A stretch of 64,000 nt of DNA from Streptomyces sp. NBC_01591 (GCF_035918155.1 NZ_CP109328.1:310001-374000); one strand, 5' to 3'; counted from the stretch's first letter, positions 51,104 to 61,262 are shown. Program-made: numbers and translations. Notes: generated from the letters alone by a model not told the origin.

Positions 51104-52300
51104 TCAGCGGGATGCCGGAGCGAAGCGGTCGATCCGGCCGATCGGCTCCTCGGGGTCCCAGCTGAGCCACGGAATATGGGCGTTGACCAGTTCGCCGTCC
51201 TCCCTGAGTACGGCGGCGGGCGGGTGGTTCATGTGCAGTAGTGGATCGTCGAAGTTGTCGAAGGCGGAGGCGAAGTCCATGCGGTAGGCGAAGTCGGTGT
51301 CCTCGCCGCCCCAGCCCTCGTACCGCTCGTCCATGCCGCCGATCCGGTGGAAGACGCTCGCGCGCACCCAGAGGCAGGCGCCCGGCGGGCGGCGCACCAC
51401 GAAGCCCCGTACCTCCTCGGGGTCGGCCTCGGCCGCACCCTCGAACACCCTGCGGCGCACGGCGTGCGCCGTGGATTCCGCGGTCATGCCCAGCATGTTC
51501 CGGTAGGTGAGGTGCCCTCCCGTGCCGGGGCGCCGCAGCCGGGCCACGTTGCGGGCGACGAAGTCGCGGTCGGTGAGGACGTCCGCGTCCAGGATGCAGA
51601 TGGCCTCGGCCTCGCCCCCGGTGTGCACCACACCGGCGTTGACCGCCCAGGATTTGTTGAAGGTGTCCGGCTTGGGGGCGAAGAGGTACTGGTCGACGTA
51701 CGGCTCGATGACCTCCCGCCAGCGGGGTCGGTCGTCGGACTCCACGACCACGACCCGGAACCGCTCGCGCGGGAAGGACTGGTCGCCGAGCGAGAGCAGG
51801 CACGCCAACAGGTTCCGCAGCCGGGTGCCGTCGGTGTCGCGGTCCCGGAAGGGGATCACGACGAGGACGGGCGCGTCCGCCGCCGCGCAGGGGGCGTTGC
51901 GCGGTGCCGTCGCCCGCAGTTCTTCGAGGGGCAGCGGAGCCGCGCCGGCCCGGTAGCGCGCACCGAGGTGGTGGCCTAGACGGTTGTCGCGCTCGGCCCG
52001 CCAGGCCGCGTCGAACAGCGCGGCCGTGGTGGGGGACGCCGGGTCGGCCGCCACGAGCGCGCGGACGAGGGCGCGGTGACGGGCCGGGTCCTCGGGGGCG
52101 GCGCGCAGGGCGCCCGTCAGGGAGCGCAGCTCCGGGTCGTCGAGCTTTTCCGCGGCCCGCTCCACGTCCAGGACCAGCGACCGGTATTTCTCCCAGAAGA
52201 AGACGCAGCTGCGACGGGATTCCGGGTCCGCGGAGACGACCAGAATGTCGGCGACCGCGGTGGCGAGAACATGCGGATCGGTGGGCTGAATTCCAGGCAT
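51104..52300 (-). CDS. GT2-type glycosyltransferase
   Basis: A 398-residue enzyme. A helical N-terminal region of about 140 residues precedes a GT-A domain: VLVVIPFRDRDTDGTRLRNL, the metal-binding DAD in AICILDADVL, and GWGGEDTDFAYRM, which resembles the acceptor-side motif of polypeptide GalNAc-transferase-like GT2 proteins. It should add a sugar from a nucleotide donor. In this cluster the acceptor could be the peptide product or a protein carrier; a NagA-like gene at 60.1 kb hints at an amino sugar. Confidence 0.85.
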   Translation of the reverse strand: MPGIQPTDPHVLATAVADILVVSADPESRRSCVFFWEKYRSLVLDVERAAEKLDDPELRSLTGALRAAPEDPARHRALVRALVAADPASPTTAALFDAAWRAERDNRLGHHLGARYRAGAAPLPLEELRATAPRNAPCAAADAPVLVVIPFRDRDTDGTRLRNLLACLLSLGDQSFPRERFRVVVVESDDRPRWREVIEPYVDQYLFAPKPDTFNKSWAVNAGVVHTGGEAEAICILDADVLTDRDFVARNVARLRRPGTGGHLTYRNMLGMTAESTAHAVRRRVFEGAAEADPEEVRGFVVRRPPGACLWVRASVFHRIGGMDERYEGWGGEDTDFAYRMDFASAFDNFDDPLLHMNHPPAAVLREDGELVNAHIPWLSWDPEEPIGRIDRFAPASR

Positions 52301-52319
52301 TTTCTCTTCCTTAGATCCG

Positions 52320-53561
52320 TCAGGCGGTGGCGGAGGTGGATTTCGGGGTGTATTCGGAGACGTGCTGCGACGAATTCCTTCGCTGATGCGCGGCGAAGGT
52401 GCACATCAGCACGGCGGAGAGCACGGCCAGGAGGCTGACGAGCCCGAGTGCCGCGCGCAGGCCGACGGCCTCGGCGGCGAAACCGATCAGCGGCGGACCC
52501 ATCAGCATCCCGGTGCCGTTGATGCTGGAGACATAGGTGAGGGCGGGGCCGAACCGTTCGCCGCCCAGGCCGCCCGCCATGGAGAAGACCACGGGCACGA
52601 CGACGGACAGACCGAGCCCGAGTGCGGTGAATCCGCACAGGGCGAGGAGCGGGTCACTGGAGGCGAGGGAGAGGCCGAAGAGCGTCCCGGTCGGTGCCGC
52701 CGCGCAGACCACGGTGCGCAGACCGCCCCAGCGGGCGGTCAGCCGGTCGCCCGCCAGCCGCCCCGCCGCCATCGCCACGGAGAACAGCGCGTATCCCAGG
52801 GAGGCGAAGCCGGCCGACCGGCCCAGGTCCTCGTGCAGGTACAGCGCGCTCCAGTCGGCGGCCGCCCCTTCCCCGGCCGCGGCGCACAGCCCCGTGACGG
52901 CCAGCAGGGTGAGCGGCAGCCGCAGCCGGCGGGGGACCGGGACCCAGGCGCGCGAGGCGTCCCGCTGCCGGGGCGGGCGCGTGGGCAGCAGCCGTACCGA
53001 GGCCACCGCGGCGAGCACGCCCAGCGCCACCGCCACCAGTGCGAAGTGTGTACGGGGGTTGACGCCGTGCGCCGCCATCACGCCCCCGAAGAGCGCTCCG
53101 GCGAGCCCTCCCGCACTGAACGAGGCATGCAGGGAGGACATGACCGGACGCCTGCGCAGCCGCTCCAGCTCCACGCCGTGCGCGTTCATCCCGACGTCCA
53201 TCAGCCCCATGGCGGCGCCGAAGAGCACGAGCGCCACGCCGAGCCTGGCCGGGCCGTGCACGAAGGCCGGCGGGAGCAGCGTCAGGCAGGCGAGCGCGGC
53301 GCCGGCCCGGGTGACCGGGACGGTCCCGGCCCGGGTGACCAGCTGGCCCGCGAGCTGCTTCGCGAGCAGCGCGCCGAACGCGATACCCAGCAGCGTCAGC
53401 CCCAGCACCCCGGTGTCCGCGTCGACCTGTTCCTTGATGGTGGGGACCCGCGAGGCCCAGGTGCCGAACAGCGCGCCGTTGACGAAGAACACACCGGTGA
53501 GACCTGCACGGGCCGCACGGAGCCGGGTGGGGCTCGTGGCGGATCCTTGTTCGCGAACCAT
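52320..53561 (-). CDS. MFS transporter 1 of the cluster
   Basis: A 413-residue integral membrane protein with about 12 hydrophobic helices. Features: GVFFVNGALFGTWASRVPTI at helix 1, AGRLAGDRLTARWGGLRT as the loop motif, and GLGLSVVVPVVFSMAGG. It resembles the YbjJ/FucP-like MFS group. ATG 53561. First gene of the rightward-facing minus operon (MFS, GT2, HAD, dehydrogenase, kinase). Likely exports the product or an intermediate. Confidence 0.88.
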   Translation of the reverse strand: MVREQGSATSPTRLRAARAGLTGVFFVNGALFGTWASRVPTIKEQVDADTGVLGLTLLGIAFGALLAKQLAGQLVTRAGTVPVTRAGAALACLTLLPPAFVHGPARLGVALVLFGAAMGLMDVGMNAHGVELERLRRRPVMSSLHASFSAGGLAGALFGGVMAAHGVNPRTHFALVAVALGVLAAVASVRLLPTRPPRQRDASRAWVPVPRRLRLPLTLLAVTGLCAAAGEGAAADWSALYLHEDLGRSAGFASLGYALFSVAMAAGRLAGDRLTARWGGLRTVVCAAAPTGTLFGLSLASSDPLLALCGFTALGLGLSVVVPVVFSMAGGLGGERFGPALTYVSSINGTGMLMGPPLIGFAAEAVGLRAALGLVSLLAVLSAVLMCTFAAHQRRNSSQHVSEYTPKSTSATA

Positions 53562-53748
53562 TTCATGTACTCCGGGGAATCGGTTCCGTTGCCCGCCGGG
53601 GCGATGACGGACGGCAGGGAATTCCAGTGATACGGCGTGGTTCCGCAATTCTTTCCGGGGCGTGAATGCGCCGGTACCCCGGCGCCCGGGGAAGAACTTG
53701 CAATGCAGCAAGCTGAGGTTCGCAGCGGCCGGCGCGCGACAGCCGGCG
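53562..53748. promoter_or_regulatory. Promoter region of MFS1 operon with TGCAG-AAGCTGAGG site
   Basis: 187 bp without a gene. CTTGCAATGCAGCAAG (53698-53713) is an inverted repeat with CTTGC/GCAAG arms, followed by CTGAGG. A near-identical word, TGCAGGAAGCTGAGG, lies in the 61.4-kb promoter region. Confidence 0.5.
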
Positions 53749-55167
53749 TCAGCCGGCCGTCATGAGGGCCCTGGACAGTGCGGCGTGCAGGATGTCCACC
53801 GCCGTGTCCACCTCCGCCGCGGTGCAGTTCAGCGGGGGCAGCAGTCTCAGTACGCCGTCGTCCCGGCCGCCCAGCTCGATGATGAGCCCCCGTAGCAGTG
53901 CCTCGCGCTGGACGTGCAGCGCCAGCTCGGAGGCGGGCTCTCCGGTCGCCGGGTCGGCGAGCTCCACTCCGGTCATCAGACCCAGCCCGCGGATGTCGGA
54001 GACCCGCGGGGTCAGCGCGCGCAGCTCCGTCAGCCGCCGGGTGAGCTGGGCGGAGCGCTCCCGTACGTTGGCAAGCACGCCGTCCCTGCGGACCGCCTCG
54101 ATGGTCGCCACGCCCGCGGCGAAGGCGGCCTGGTTGCCGCGGAAGGTGCCGCTGTGCGCGCCGGGGAGCCACACGTCGAGGCGTTTGTCGTAGAGGATCA
54201 CCGCGGCGGGCAGCCCCACTCCGCTCAGCGCCTTCGAGGCGACGACGACATCGGGTTCGATGCCGTACTGCTCGAAGGCGAACCAGGTCCCAGTGCGCCC
54301 GCAGCCGCTCTGCACCTCGTCCACGATCAGCGGGATGTCCAGTTCCCGGGTCACCGCCCACAGCCGCCGCACGAATTCGGGATCGGCGGGGATCACCCCG
54401 CCCTCCCCCTGGACCAGTTCGAGGATCACGGCGGCCGGGAGCGGGATGCCGCCGTTGGGGTCGGTGAGGGAACGCTCCAGGTATCCGGCGCAGTTGACCG
54501 CGCATGTGTTCCGCTTCAGGCCGAGCGGGCAGCGGTGGCAGTGTGCGTACGGGAAGAAGTGCACCCCGGGCATCCGGCCGCCGACCGGGGCCTTCTGCGC
54601 GACCAGTCCGGTGATGGAGAGGGTGGCCAGGGAGCTGCCGTGGAAGCCGCCCTGGAAGCTGATCACGTCAGTGCGCCCGGTGGCCGTCTTGCACAGCTTC
54701 AGCGCCGCCTCGACGGCGTTGGCCCCGGTCGGCCCGCAGAAGTGGATCTTCGTACGGGAGGGCATGGACCCCGGGAGCATCCCGAGCGTCAACTCGGTGA
54801 ACTCGTCCTTGACCGGGGTGGGGAAGTCCAGTCCGTGGACGAGTTCGTCCAGCTGTCGATGGGCTGCGGCGAGCGGCTCCGGGGGGTTGTGGCCCAGCGG
54901 AAGGACGCCGGCTCCGCTGAGGAAGTCGAGGAAGACATTGCCGTCGAGGTCCTCGAGGAAGCTGCCCTCGCCCCGCTTCACCGCGAACGGCAGCCGCCGG
55001 GGATACGTGCGGGCGTTGGACTCGCGCCGGGCCTGCCGTTCGAGCAGCTCCGCGCTGCGCGGACCGGGCAGCGGGCCGCGTACGGACGGCCCCCGGTAGC
55101 GCGGGGCGTCCTGCGTGCGCGCGGGGGCCGGGTAGGCGGACGCGGGGAGACGGGTGGGCACGATCAT
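53749..55167 (-). CDS. Diaminobutyrate-2-oxoglutarate aminotransferase (class III)
   Basis: A 472-residue PLP enzyme that should convert aspartate semialdehyde plus glutamate to L-2,4-diaminobutyrate. Hallmarks: [25 protein letters not shown], the Asp of [13 protein letters not shown], and the PLP lysine Lys312 in [10 protein letters not shown]; the Cys-rich [17 protein letters not shown] is typical of this subfamily. No ectoine synthase or acetyltransferase is nearby, so the product is not ectoine. Its start overlaps the stop of MFS transporter 2 (ATGA). Confidence 0.92.
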   Translation of the reverse strand: MIVPTRLPASAYPAPARTQDAPRYRGPSVRGPLPGPRSAELLERQARRESNARTYPRRLPFAVKRGEGSFLEDLDGNVFLDFLSGAGVLPLGHNPPEPLAAAHRQLDELVHGLDFPTPVKDEFTELTLGMLPGSMPSRTKIHFCGPTGANAVEAALKLCKTATGRTDVISFQGGFHGSSLATLSITGLVAQKAPVGGRMPGVHFFPYAHCHRCPLGLKRNTCAVNCAGYLERSLTDPNGGIPLPAAVILELVQGEGGVIPADPEFVRRLWAVTRELDIPLIVDEVQSGCGRTGTWFAFEQYGIEPDVVVASKALSGVGLPAAVILYDKRLDVWLPGAHSGTFRGNQAAFAAGVATIEAVRRDGVLANVRERSAQLTRRLTELRALTPRVSDIRGLGLMTGVELADPATGEPASELALHVQREALLRGLIIELGGRDDGVLRLLPPLNCTAAEVDTAVDILHAALSRALMTAG

Positions 55168-56414
55168 GATTCACTCCTGGAGGAGGACGGGGCACTGAGC
55201 GCGGGTACGTGCGCGGGCCGCCCGGTACGGCGCACCCGGCAGGCCGCCGCGGCGAGGACCGTGACGACGACGGCCTGCCCGGCGGCGTACAGCCAGAACT
55301 GTCCCGTGGAGCCGCCCGGCTGGGAGACGGCGTAGAGCTGTCCGCCGACGATCCCGCTGAGCAGGGAACCGCCGCCGAGCGCCAGCCGCTGGCTGCCGAC
55401 CGCCAGAGTGGGGCGGTCCGGTACGGCCCGCAGGGCCTCGAGTTCGTTCTTGAGGAAGAGCACCCCCTCGGCCACGCTGATCAGCACCGTGCCGAGCAGC
55501 ACGAAGGCGACCCCGGGCCGTGCGAGGACGAGCAGCCCCAGCGTCAGGGCGGGGAAGGCGATCAGCACGGCGGTGACGTACCGGATCCGGCCGATCCAGC
55601 GTGCCGCCGGAGGCTGGCCGAGCACCACCAGGGCGCTGTTGAGTATCAGTGCCGTGCTGTACAGGAACGTCGAGTGCGTCGCGGTGACGAAGAGGCCCAG
55701 GTAGTTCTGGAAGTACCAGTAGACGTACGCGGTCGCGAGGGCGACCAGGACGGGCGCGGTCAGGAACGCCCGTCCCCAGTCGCCGCGTCGGTCCCGGGCG
55801 GCGGCGGCCGACGCCGTGGCCGGCGTGCCCGGAAGCAGCACCAGGTGCGTCACCGTCATCGCCGCGAACATCACGGCCACGACGGTGAACACCAGCAGCG
55901 GCATCCGGGAGATCAGCAGCCCGGAGGCCAAAGTGCCCAGGGCCATTCCGGAGCTGAGGGCCGAGTTGTTCACCGACAGCAGGACCGGACGGTGCTCCTC
56001 GGAGACCTCCGAGACCAGGTACGCCTTGTTGGCGGGGGAGTAGAGGGTGTCCCCCAGCGCGGTGAGCAGCACGGCGACGACGGCCACCGCCGGCTTGGTC
56101 AGGCCCACCGCGAACAGCGCGAAGCCCGCCGTCCGTACGGTCAGCCCGGTCACCATGGAGCGCTTCCAGCCGATCCGTTCGGCCACCAGACCGCCACCGA
56201 GAGCCCCGGCGAACTGCAGGAAGGAGGTGACCCCGAGCAGCAGCCCGACGGGCCCCATCGCCATGCCCAGCCGGTCGTGCAGCAGGATCGCCAGGTACGG
56301 CAGGATCATGAAGCTGGCCAGCGGCATGAAGAACGAGGTCACGAGCAGGAAGCGCAGCGGTCCGGGGAGGCCGACCACCCCGGACCACAGCTCAGAACGA
56401 CGGATGCCAGACAT
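55164..56414 (-). CDS. MFS transporter 2 of the cluster
   Basis: A 416-residue membrane protein with 11-12 hydrophobic helices; [20 protein letters not shown] is helix 1 and [15 protein letters not shown] the loop motif, as in drug-efflux MFS proteins. It overlaps its upstream neighbour by 23 bp and the aminotransferase by 4 bp, so it is an integral part of the six-gene operon. Probably exports the finished compound and gives self-protection. Confidence 0.9.
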   Translation of the reverse strand: MSGIRRSELWSGVVGLPGPLRFLLVTSFFMPLASFMILPYLAILLHDRLGMAMGPVGLLLGVTSFLQFAGALGGGLVAERIGWKRSMVTGLTVRTAGFALFAVGLTKPAVAVVAVLLTALGDTLYSPANKAYLVSEVSEEHRPVLLSVNNSALSSGMALGTLASGLLISRMPLLVFTVVAVMFAAMTVTHLVLLPGTPATASAAAARDRRGDWGRAFLTAPVLVALATAYVYWYFQNYLGLFVTATHSTFLYSTALILNSALVVLGQPPAARWIGRIRYVTAVLIAFPALTLGLLVLARPGVAFVLLGTVLISVAEGVLFLKNELEALRAVPDRPTLAVGSQRLALGGGSLLSGIVGGQLYAVSQPGGSTGQFWLYAAGQAVVVTVLAAAACRVRRTGRPAHVPALSAPSSSRSES

Positions 56415-57645
56415 CGCCGTCCTCGTATTCCACCCAGTACGTGCGGGAGATCTCCTTCTGCACCTGCTCGGCCGCCGCGTGGTCCGGCAGCCGCAGCCAG
56501 ATCAGCCCGGGGCGTCCGCCGGAGTTGTCGGTCACGGGAGCCGGGACCTCCCCCGGCCGGATGGAGATCTCGAAGTCCTCGACCCCCTCGATCCCGCGCA
56601 GCAGCCCGGGGTCGGCGGTGGCGCGGACCCGCTTGCGGGGCGGTGTCAGCGAGAGGCACTTCCCCACCGCCGTGTACGGCGGCAGGTGCGGGGAGCTGAC
56701 ATCCGCGCCGTCCGGCAGCAGACTGCGCAGGACCGTGCCGATCTCGTCCACGCCCGTGGCGTGTTCGACCATGCGCCAGATCCGCATGCCGCCGATCCGG
56801 GGCTGGGACTCGATGACCACGGGCCGGCCGTCAGCGGCGATCTTGACCTCGGTGTGGGTGAGCCCCCAGTCGTGGCCGAGCACGTCGAGGAAGGCCAGGA
56901 CCGTACGGCTGATCTCCGGGAGGGGTGTGTCGTACGGGGGCGGCGGCGGTACGGAGATCTCCGTGATCGCCAGATTCGGATGCGTGGAGAGCCGGCCGGC
57001 CGAGACCCCGGCGATGTGATGACGGCCGCCCAGGGTTACCGTTTCCACGCTGTAGACCATGTCGCCCGGCACGAACTCCTCGGCCAGGTACGGGCCTTCG
57101 CGCCAGAACCGGTCGTCGTCCAGCGTCGCCCACAGCTCCTCCTCGGTGAGGATCTGGCGCACGCCGACGCTTCCCGCACCGGACACGGGCTTGATGACCA
57201 TCGGCACCCCCTGGCGGGCGTGGAACTTCCGGAGTCCGGCGGGATCCGTGACCCGCGCCCAGGCGAGTGCGAGCCCGGGGTGGCCGGCGAGCAGGTCGCG
57301 CATCAGGTCCTTGTAGTGGGTGGCCGCCACCGTGTTCAGGGAGAGCCCGCGGATGCCGAGGGCGTCGGCGACGACGGCGGAGCTCTCGGTGCCGAACTCC
57401 CCGAAGGAGACGGCCGCGTGCAGCGGCTGCGCCTCGTGGATACGGCGGGCGGCGGCCAGCACGGCGGCGGTCCGGTCGGCCGGTGTCTCGTGCACGAACC
57501 GGCAGCACGCGAGGATCTCCCGGTCATCCGCGGAGAACTCGGTGGTGTCGCCGATGAAGCTCACGTCGAAGCCGAGCGCGAGCGCCGCCTCCGGCACTCC
57601 GGCCCAGCCGCTGAGGACGAGGAGGTGGAGCGGCTGCTCAGACAT
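56392..57645 (-). CDS. ATP-grasp ligase 3
   Basis: A 417-residue carboxylate-amine ligase. Core motifs: GVPMVIKPVSGAGSVGVRQI (ATP lysine and loop), YLAEEFVPGDMVYSVETVTL and HTEVKIAADGRPVVIESQPR with IGGMRI at the metal site. The layout with an N-terminal Rossmann-like domain and a long C-terminal lid resembles dapdiamide/BacD-type amino-acid ligases. It overlaps ligase 4 by 8 bp and MFS2 by 23 bp. Sequence is clearly paralogous to ligase 4. Confidence 0.92.
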   Translation of the reverse strand: MSEQPLHLLVLSGWAGVPEAALALGFDVSFIGDTTEFSADDREILACCRFVHETPADRTAAVLAAARRIHEAQPLHAAVSFGEFGTESSAVVADALGIRGLSLNTVAATHYKDLMRDLLAGHPGLALAWARVTDPAGLRKFHARQGVPMVIKPVSGAGSVGVRQILTEEELWATLDDDRFWREGPYLAEEFVPGDMVYSVETVTLGGRHHIAGVSAGRLSTHPNLAITEISVPPPPPYDTPLPEISRTVLAFLDVLGHDWGLTHTEVKIAADGRPVVIESQPRIGGMRIWRMVEHATGVDEIGTVLRSLLPDGADVSSPHLPPYTAVGKCLSLTPPRKRVRATADPGLLRGIEGVEDFEISIRPGEVPAPVTDNSGGRPGLIWLRLPDHAAAEQVQKEISRTYWVEYEDGDVWHPSF

Positions 57646-58891
57646 CGCCGTCACCCGCCATCCGGATCCGCACCTCGCCGGCGGCGGAGAGCGCGTTCTG
57701 GAGCGCGGTCTCACTGGTGGCGCCGGTGGCGAGCACCATGGCGACACAGCCGTCCTGGTTCGTGACCGTCCGCACGTCCGTGCCCGGCGGCAGCGAGGAG
57801 TGGAGGGCGGGCTCGCCCGGATGCCCGCGGAGCGCCTCCAGCCCTTCGCAGCCCAGGTAGACGCCGGGGTGCGGGGGGTAGAGCAGCACGTGGGAGACGC
57901 CCCGACGGGGAGTCGGAGAGGTGTCGAGCAGGGCGGGGCGGCGACGCAGGGCGAGGTCGACGAAGGACTCGTAGAGGTTGATGTCCATCGCCCGTGAGAT
58001 GGCCTCGCCGACCAGGGCACCGCCGAGCCGGGGATTGATCTCGACGACCTCGAAGCCGTCGTCCCCCAGGATGAACTCGGTGTGGGCGAAGCCCTCCTCG
58101 TACTCCACGGCCTTGAGCACCCGTTCGATCCACTGCGCGAGCTCGTCGGCCGGCCCGTCGGGCAGCCGGACGGGGAAGCTCAGCGCCTCCTCCCGGAAGG
58201 CCGGGGGCGCGGACATGATGCGGCTGTTGAGGCCGATCACCCGGGTCTGCCCCTCCCAGGTGATCGTCTCGACGCTGTAGAGCGGCCCCAGGAAGTAGGG
58301 CTCGGCGGTCGGCGTCCCGCGAAGCGTGCGGGTCCGCATCTCGGCCAGGACGCCGACGAGTTCGTCCATTGTGCGGGCCAGCCAGACGTGCTCGCTCGAC
58401 GTGCCGGAGCTGTCCTTGACGATCAGGGGGAGACCGACCCGGCAGGCCAGGGTGGAGGCGTCGTCCGCGTTGGTGACCGTGGAGCCGGCGGAGCGGGAGA
58501 GCCCGTACTCGTACAGCCGGCGGCGCAGCCGGGCCTTGTCACGGACCAGGCGCACCCCCTCGGGCGGCTGTCCCGGCAGCCCGAGCTGCTCACGGGCGGC
58601 GAGGGCGACCAGGCTCCAGGTGTCGGTGGTGCTGAGCAGCCCTGTCAGGTCACCGATCTCCCGTGCCACCGCGACGACCTGCCGCACGTCGTGGGTGTCC
58701 ACGTCGTGCACCACCAGGTGCGGGCTGTCGAGGCGGGCGAGCTCGTGCGCGTACTCCCGGCGGTTCTCGGTCAGGAGGTGGACGGTGAGTCCCTCCTTCT
58801 CGGCGGCGGCCACCAGCCGGCCCAGGCCGAACTGGAGCCATTCGAGAGCGATGAGATTGCGCCCGGCGGGCGCGGGAAGCGAATTGCTCAC
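57638..58891 (-). CDS. ATP-grasp ligase 4
   Basis: A 417-residue ligase of the same length and layout as ligase 3. LPLIVKDSSGTSSEHVWLAR is the nucleotide loop, with LysAspSer in place of LysPro; YFLGPLYSVETITWEGQTRV and HTEFILGDDGFEVVEINPRL with GGALVGE form the rest of the active site. GTG 58891 follows GGAGGTCCTGCT and overlaps the PLP enzyme stop. Two similar ligases in tandem suggest two successive amide bonds. Confidence 0.92.
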   Translation of the reverse strand: MSNSLPAPAGRNLIALEWLQFGLGRLVAAAEKEGLTVHLLTENRREYAHELARLDSPHLVVHDVDTHDVRQVVAVAREIGDLTGLLSTTDTWSLVALAAREQLGLPGQPPEGVRLVRDKARLRRRLYEYGLSRSAGSTVTNADDASTLACRVGLPLIVKDSSGTSSEHVWLARTMDELVGVLAEMRTRTLRGTPTAEPYFLGPLYSVETITWEGQTRVIGLNSRIMSAPPAFREEALSFPVRLPDGPADELAQWIERVLKAVEYEEGFAHTEFILGDDGFEVVEINPRLGGALVGEAISRAMDINLYESFVDLALRRRPALLDTSPTPRRGVSHVLLYPPHPGVYLGCEGLEALRGHPGEPALHSSLPPGTDVRTVTNQDGCVAMVLATGATSETALQNALSAAGEVRIRMAGDGDV

Positions 58892-60057
58892 AGCAGGACC
58901 TCCTTGCTGCGCGAAGGGGCGGGTGCGGCGCCGGGTACGGAGGCGACGTACTTCTTGTGACGGTCGGTGCGGGGACGGACCGCGCCGAGCGGCTGGAAGT
59001 CGCGGCGCTTCCAGTCCATGACCGACCAGGGGAAGGCGAGCTGGTCGAGTGCGTCGATACGGCGCGGGGTCAGCGACTCGATGCTTTCGTCCCCCTGCGG
59101 GCGTCCGTAGACGTTCTCCGCGTAGCGGTGTCCGGTGTCGGCCGCGATGAAGACGCACGGGCGCTCCGGAGCGTGCGCGGCCTCCCAGGTGGCGGCCAGG
59201 TAGTTGCAGCCCGAGGACATGCCGGCGTAGACGGCGTGCCGTCGCAGCAGTGCGGTCGTGGCCGCCACCGCGCTCTCGTAGCCGATCCAGTGCACCCGGT
59301 CGTACAGCTCGTAGCGCACGTTGCGCATGACGATGGGGCTGCCGATCCCGGAGATGCTGGCCACCGGGTCCTCGACGGGCTCACTGCCGAAGGTGACGCT
59401 CTCGAAGGGCTGGACGCCCACGAGCGTGACATCGGCGCCCATCTCCCGCAGATACGAGGTGAGTCCGCCGGTCGAGGCCCCCGTACCCACCCCGCCGACC
59501 AGAGTGAGCGGTGCGCCGCCGAACTCCTTGAGGAGCAGGTCGGCGCAGGCACGGTAGCCGAGGTAGTGCACGTCGTCGTGGTACTGCTGCATCCAGTGGA
59601 CGTCGTCCTCGGTGTCGAGGATCTCGGCGACCCGGTCGAGGCGGGCACGCTGGTCCATCTTGTCGACCAGCGGGCCCGCCGGTATTTCGACCTGGTCGAC
59701 CCGCGCACCCAGCATCTCGAACTGCCGGCGCATGGTGTCGTCGAGTTTGGTCGAGCAGACAATGCGGCATTTCATTCCGTACTTGTGGCAGGCCAGGGCG
59801 AGCGAGTGGCCATATGTGCCGCTCGAACTGTCCATGAGGGTGTCGCCGGGTTTGACAACTCCGTCGGCCAGGAGCCGCCGTACCGCTTCGAGCGCCGAGT
59901 GGAGCTTCATCATTTCGAAGCGCAATACATGGACATTGCGGTCCAGCCGGACAACATCAGGCTCTTTCATCGCGTCCGCGATGTGATCGAGCACGGCACC
60001 ATCCTGTTCTGTGAAAGAGACCGTTCGAACGTGGAAGAAGGAATTTCCGAGGCGCAC
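58888..60057 (-). CDS. Cysteine-synthase-like PLP enzyme (fold type II)
   Basis: About 389 residues. Fold-type-II features: lysine in RFEMMKLHSALEAVRRLLAD (Lys51 from the chosen start), a substrate-binding loop SSSGTYGHSLALA in place of TSGNTG, and the phosphate loop GGVGTGASTGGLTSYLREMG. Relatives perform beta-replacement (cysteine, 2,3-diaminopropionate, cystathionine). In this cluster a beta-replacement making a non-protein amino acid is likely; the acceptor is unknown. Start uncertain: GTG 60057, GTG 59994 and ATG 59970 are all in frame, none with a strong ribosome site. Confidence 0.85.
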   Translation of the reverse strand: MRLGNSFFHVRTVSFTEQDGAVLDHIADAMKEPDVVRLDRNVHVLRFEMMKLHSALEAVRRLLADGVVKPGDTLMDSSSGTYGHSLALACHKYGMKCRIVCSTKLDDTMRRQFEMLGARVDQVEIPAGPLVDKMDQRARLDRVAEILDTEDDVHWMQQYHDDVHYLGYRACADLLLKEFGGAPLTLVGGVGTGASTGGLTSYLREMGADVTLVGVQPFESVTFGSEPVEDPVASISGIGSPIVMRNVRYELYDRVHWIGYESAVAATTALLRRHAVYAGMSSGCNYLAATWEAAHAPERPCVFIAADTGHRYAENVYGRPQGDESIESLTPRRIDALDQLAFPWSVMDWKRRDFQPLGAVRPRTDRHKKYVASVPGAAPAPSRSKEVLL

Positions 60058-60122
60058 GGACCGATATCCGGGCGCCCGACCTGTTTTTCGCTCGCCCTTA
60101 CCCGCGAGGGGCCGGTGCCCGG

Positions 60123-61262
60123 TCAGGCGGCCGCGCGGACCCTCTCCTCGGCGGCGATGCCGAAGGTGCGGTGTGCGGTCCTGGTGATGAGGAAGGAGAT
60201 GTCCTCGTCGGTGAGCCCGTGGGCCTTGGCGTTGGCGATGTGCAGGGCCAGCGGCTGGGAGCCGGCGGCGACCACGCCGTTCTCCTCGTACCACAGCCCG
60301 TTGTCCGTGGTGTGGTGCAGCGCCCGGCCGCCGAGCCGCGCGGAGTCGCAGCGGTCGGTCATGATCATCGCGTTGCGGGGGCCCATGAGCTGCACGGCGC
60401 GGGTGGCCAGCGCGAGGTCCACGTGCTCGCCGTCGAAGTTGATGCAGGCGGAGATCCGGCCGTTGACGGCCTGCTTGATGATCGCCCCCGGCACCGGCCC
60501 GGCCATCTCGCTGATGTTGTCCAGCGTCCAGTTGGGCAGGTCGTACGAGGCGATGACCTCGTCCCGCTGCGCCCGCGCCCGGCCGGTGCGGAAGGCGTGC
60601 CGGATGTTGAGCGGCATGTCGTTGAACAGGTGGTCGGTGGTCACCCGGACGCCGCTGCCGTTCCACTCCGAGCGGTGCGCGGTCTCCACGATGGCATCGA
60701 CGGTGGCCGCGCTGCGGGCCGGGTCGTCACGGGTGAAGTGCCCCAGCGCGGGACGGACTCCGTGGGCGAGCAGGGTCGGCACGATCCACTCGAAGTCGCT
60801 CTCCCGCAGGTGCGGGTCGTCCTGCAGCACCGACTCGGGGGAGAAGGCGTCGGGGGAGACCACGGTGTACACCAGTCCGTGGTCGCCGAGCGCGGCCAGG
60901 CGCTCCCACTCCCCGCGGCTGGGTGCCCACACCGTCGACTGCGGGGTGCCGCCGCGGTGGGAGAGCAGCGGGCCCTCCAGTGCCACTCCGGGTATGTGGG
61001 ACAGCAGGCCGTCCGCACGCTTGGCGGCGTAGCGGCGCATGAAGTCCTCGAACTCACCGAGCCGGTCGCGGTGCAGATACATCGTGGGAAGCGCCAGTAC
61101 GCCCTCGCCGGCGCACCACATGTCCAGTCGGTCCAGGTCGACGCGGGTGAAATCGGAGAAGTCCACATCGCCGAAGCCGTGGCAGTGCACTTCCACCGGT
61201 CGCATTCCGCGCTCGTCGAGCGGGAAAGAGGCGGGTCCCTGGGCGGTGGGCATGGATTCCAT
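60123..61262 (-). CDS. Amidohydrolase, N-acetylglucosamine-6-phosphate deacetylase-like
   Basis: A 379-residue metal hydrolase. The metal-binding HCHGFGDVDF is near the N-terminus, VALEGPLLSHRGG is the second motif (NagA pattern LEGPF), LGHFTRDDPARS and TTDHLFNDMPLNIRH match the remaining metal/His sites, and IMTDRCDSARLGG holds the catalytic Asp. It is divergent from known NagA, so it may remove an N-acyl protecting group from a pathway intermediate. ATG 61262 follows AAGGAGC. First gene of the six-gene minus operon, divergent from the mutase genes. Confidence 0.85.
   Translation of the reverse strand: MESMPTAQGPASFPLDERGMRPVEVHCHGFGDVDFSDFTRVDLDRLDMWCAGEGVLALPTMYLHRDRLGEFEDFMRRYAAKRADGLLSHIPGVALEGPLLSHRGGTPQSTVWAPSRGEWERLAALGDHGLVYTVVSPDAFSPESVLQDDPHLRESDFEWIVPTLLAHGVRPALGHFTRDDPARSAATVDAIVETAHRSEWNGSGVRVTTDHLFNDMPLNIRHAFRTGRARAQRDEVIASYDLPNWTLDNISEMAGPVPGAIIKQAVNGRISACINFDGEHVDLALATRAVQLMGPRNAMIMTDRCDSARLGGRALHHTTDNGLWYEENGVVAAGSQPLALHIANAKAHGLTDEDISFLITRTAHRTFGIAAEERVRAAA

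Noticed and set aside
53749..55167. Ectoine pathway (EctB-like aminotransferase)
   Set aside because: The aminotransferase fits, but neither the acetyltransferase nor ectoine synthase is present in the window; the neighbours are ligases and oxygenases.
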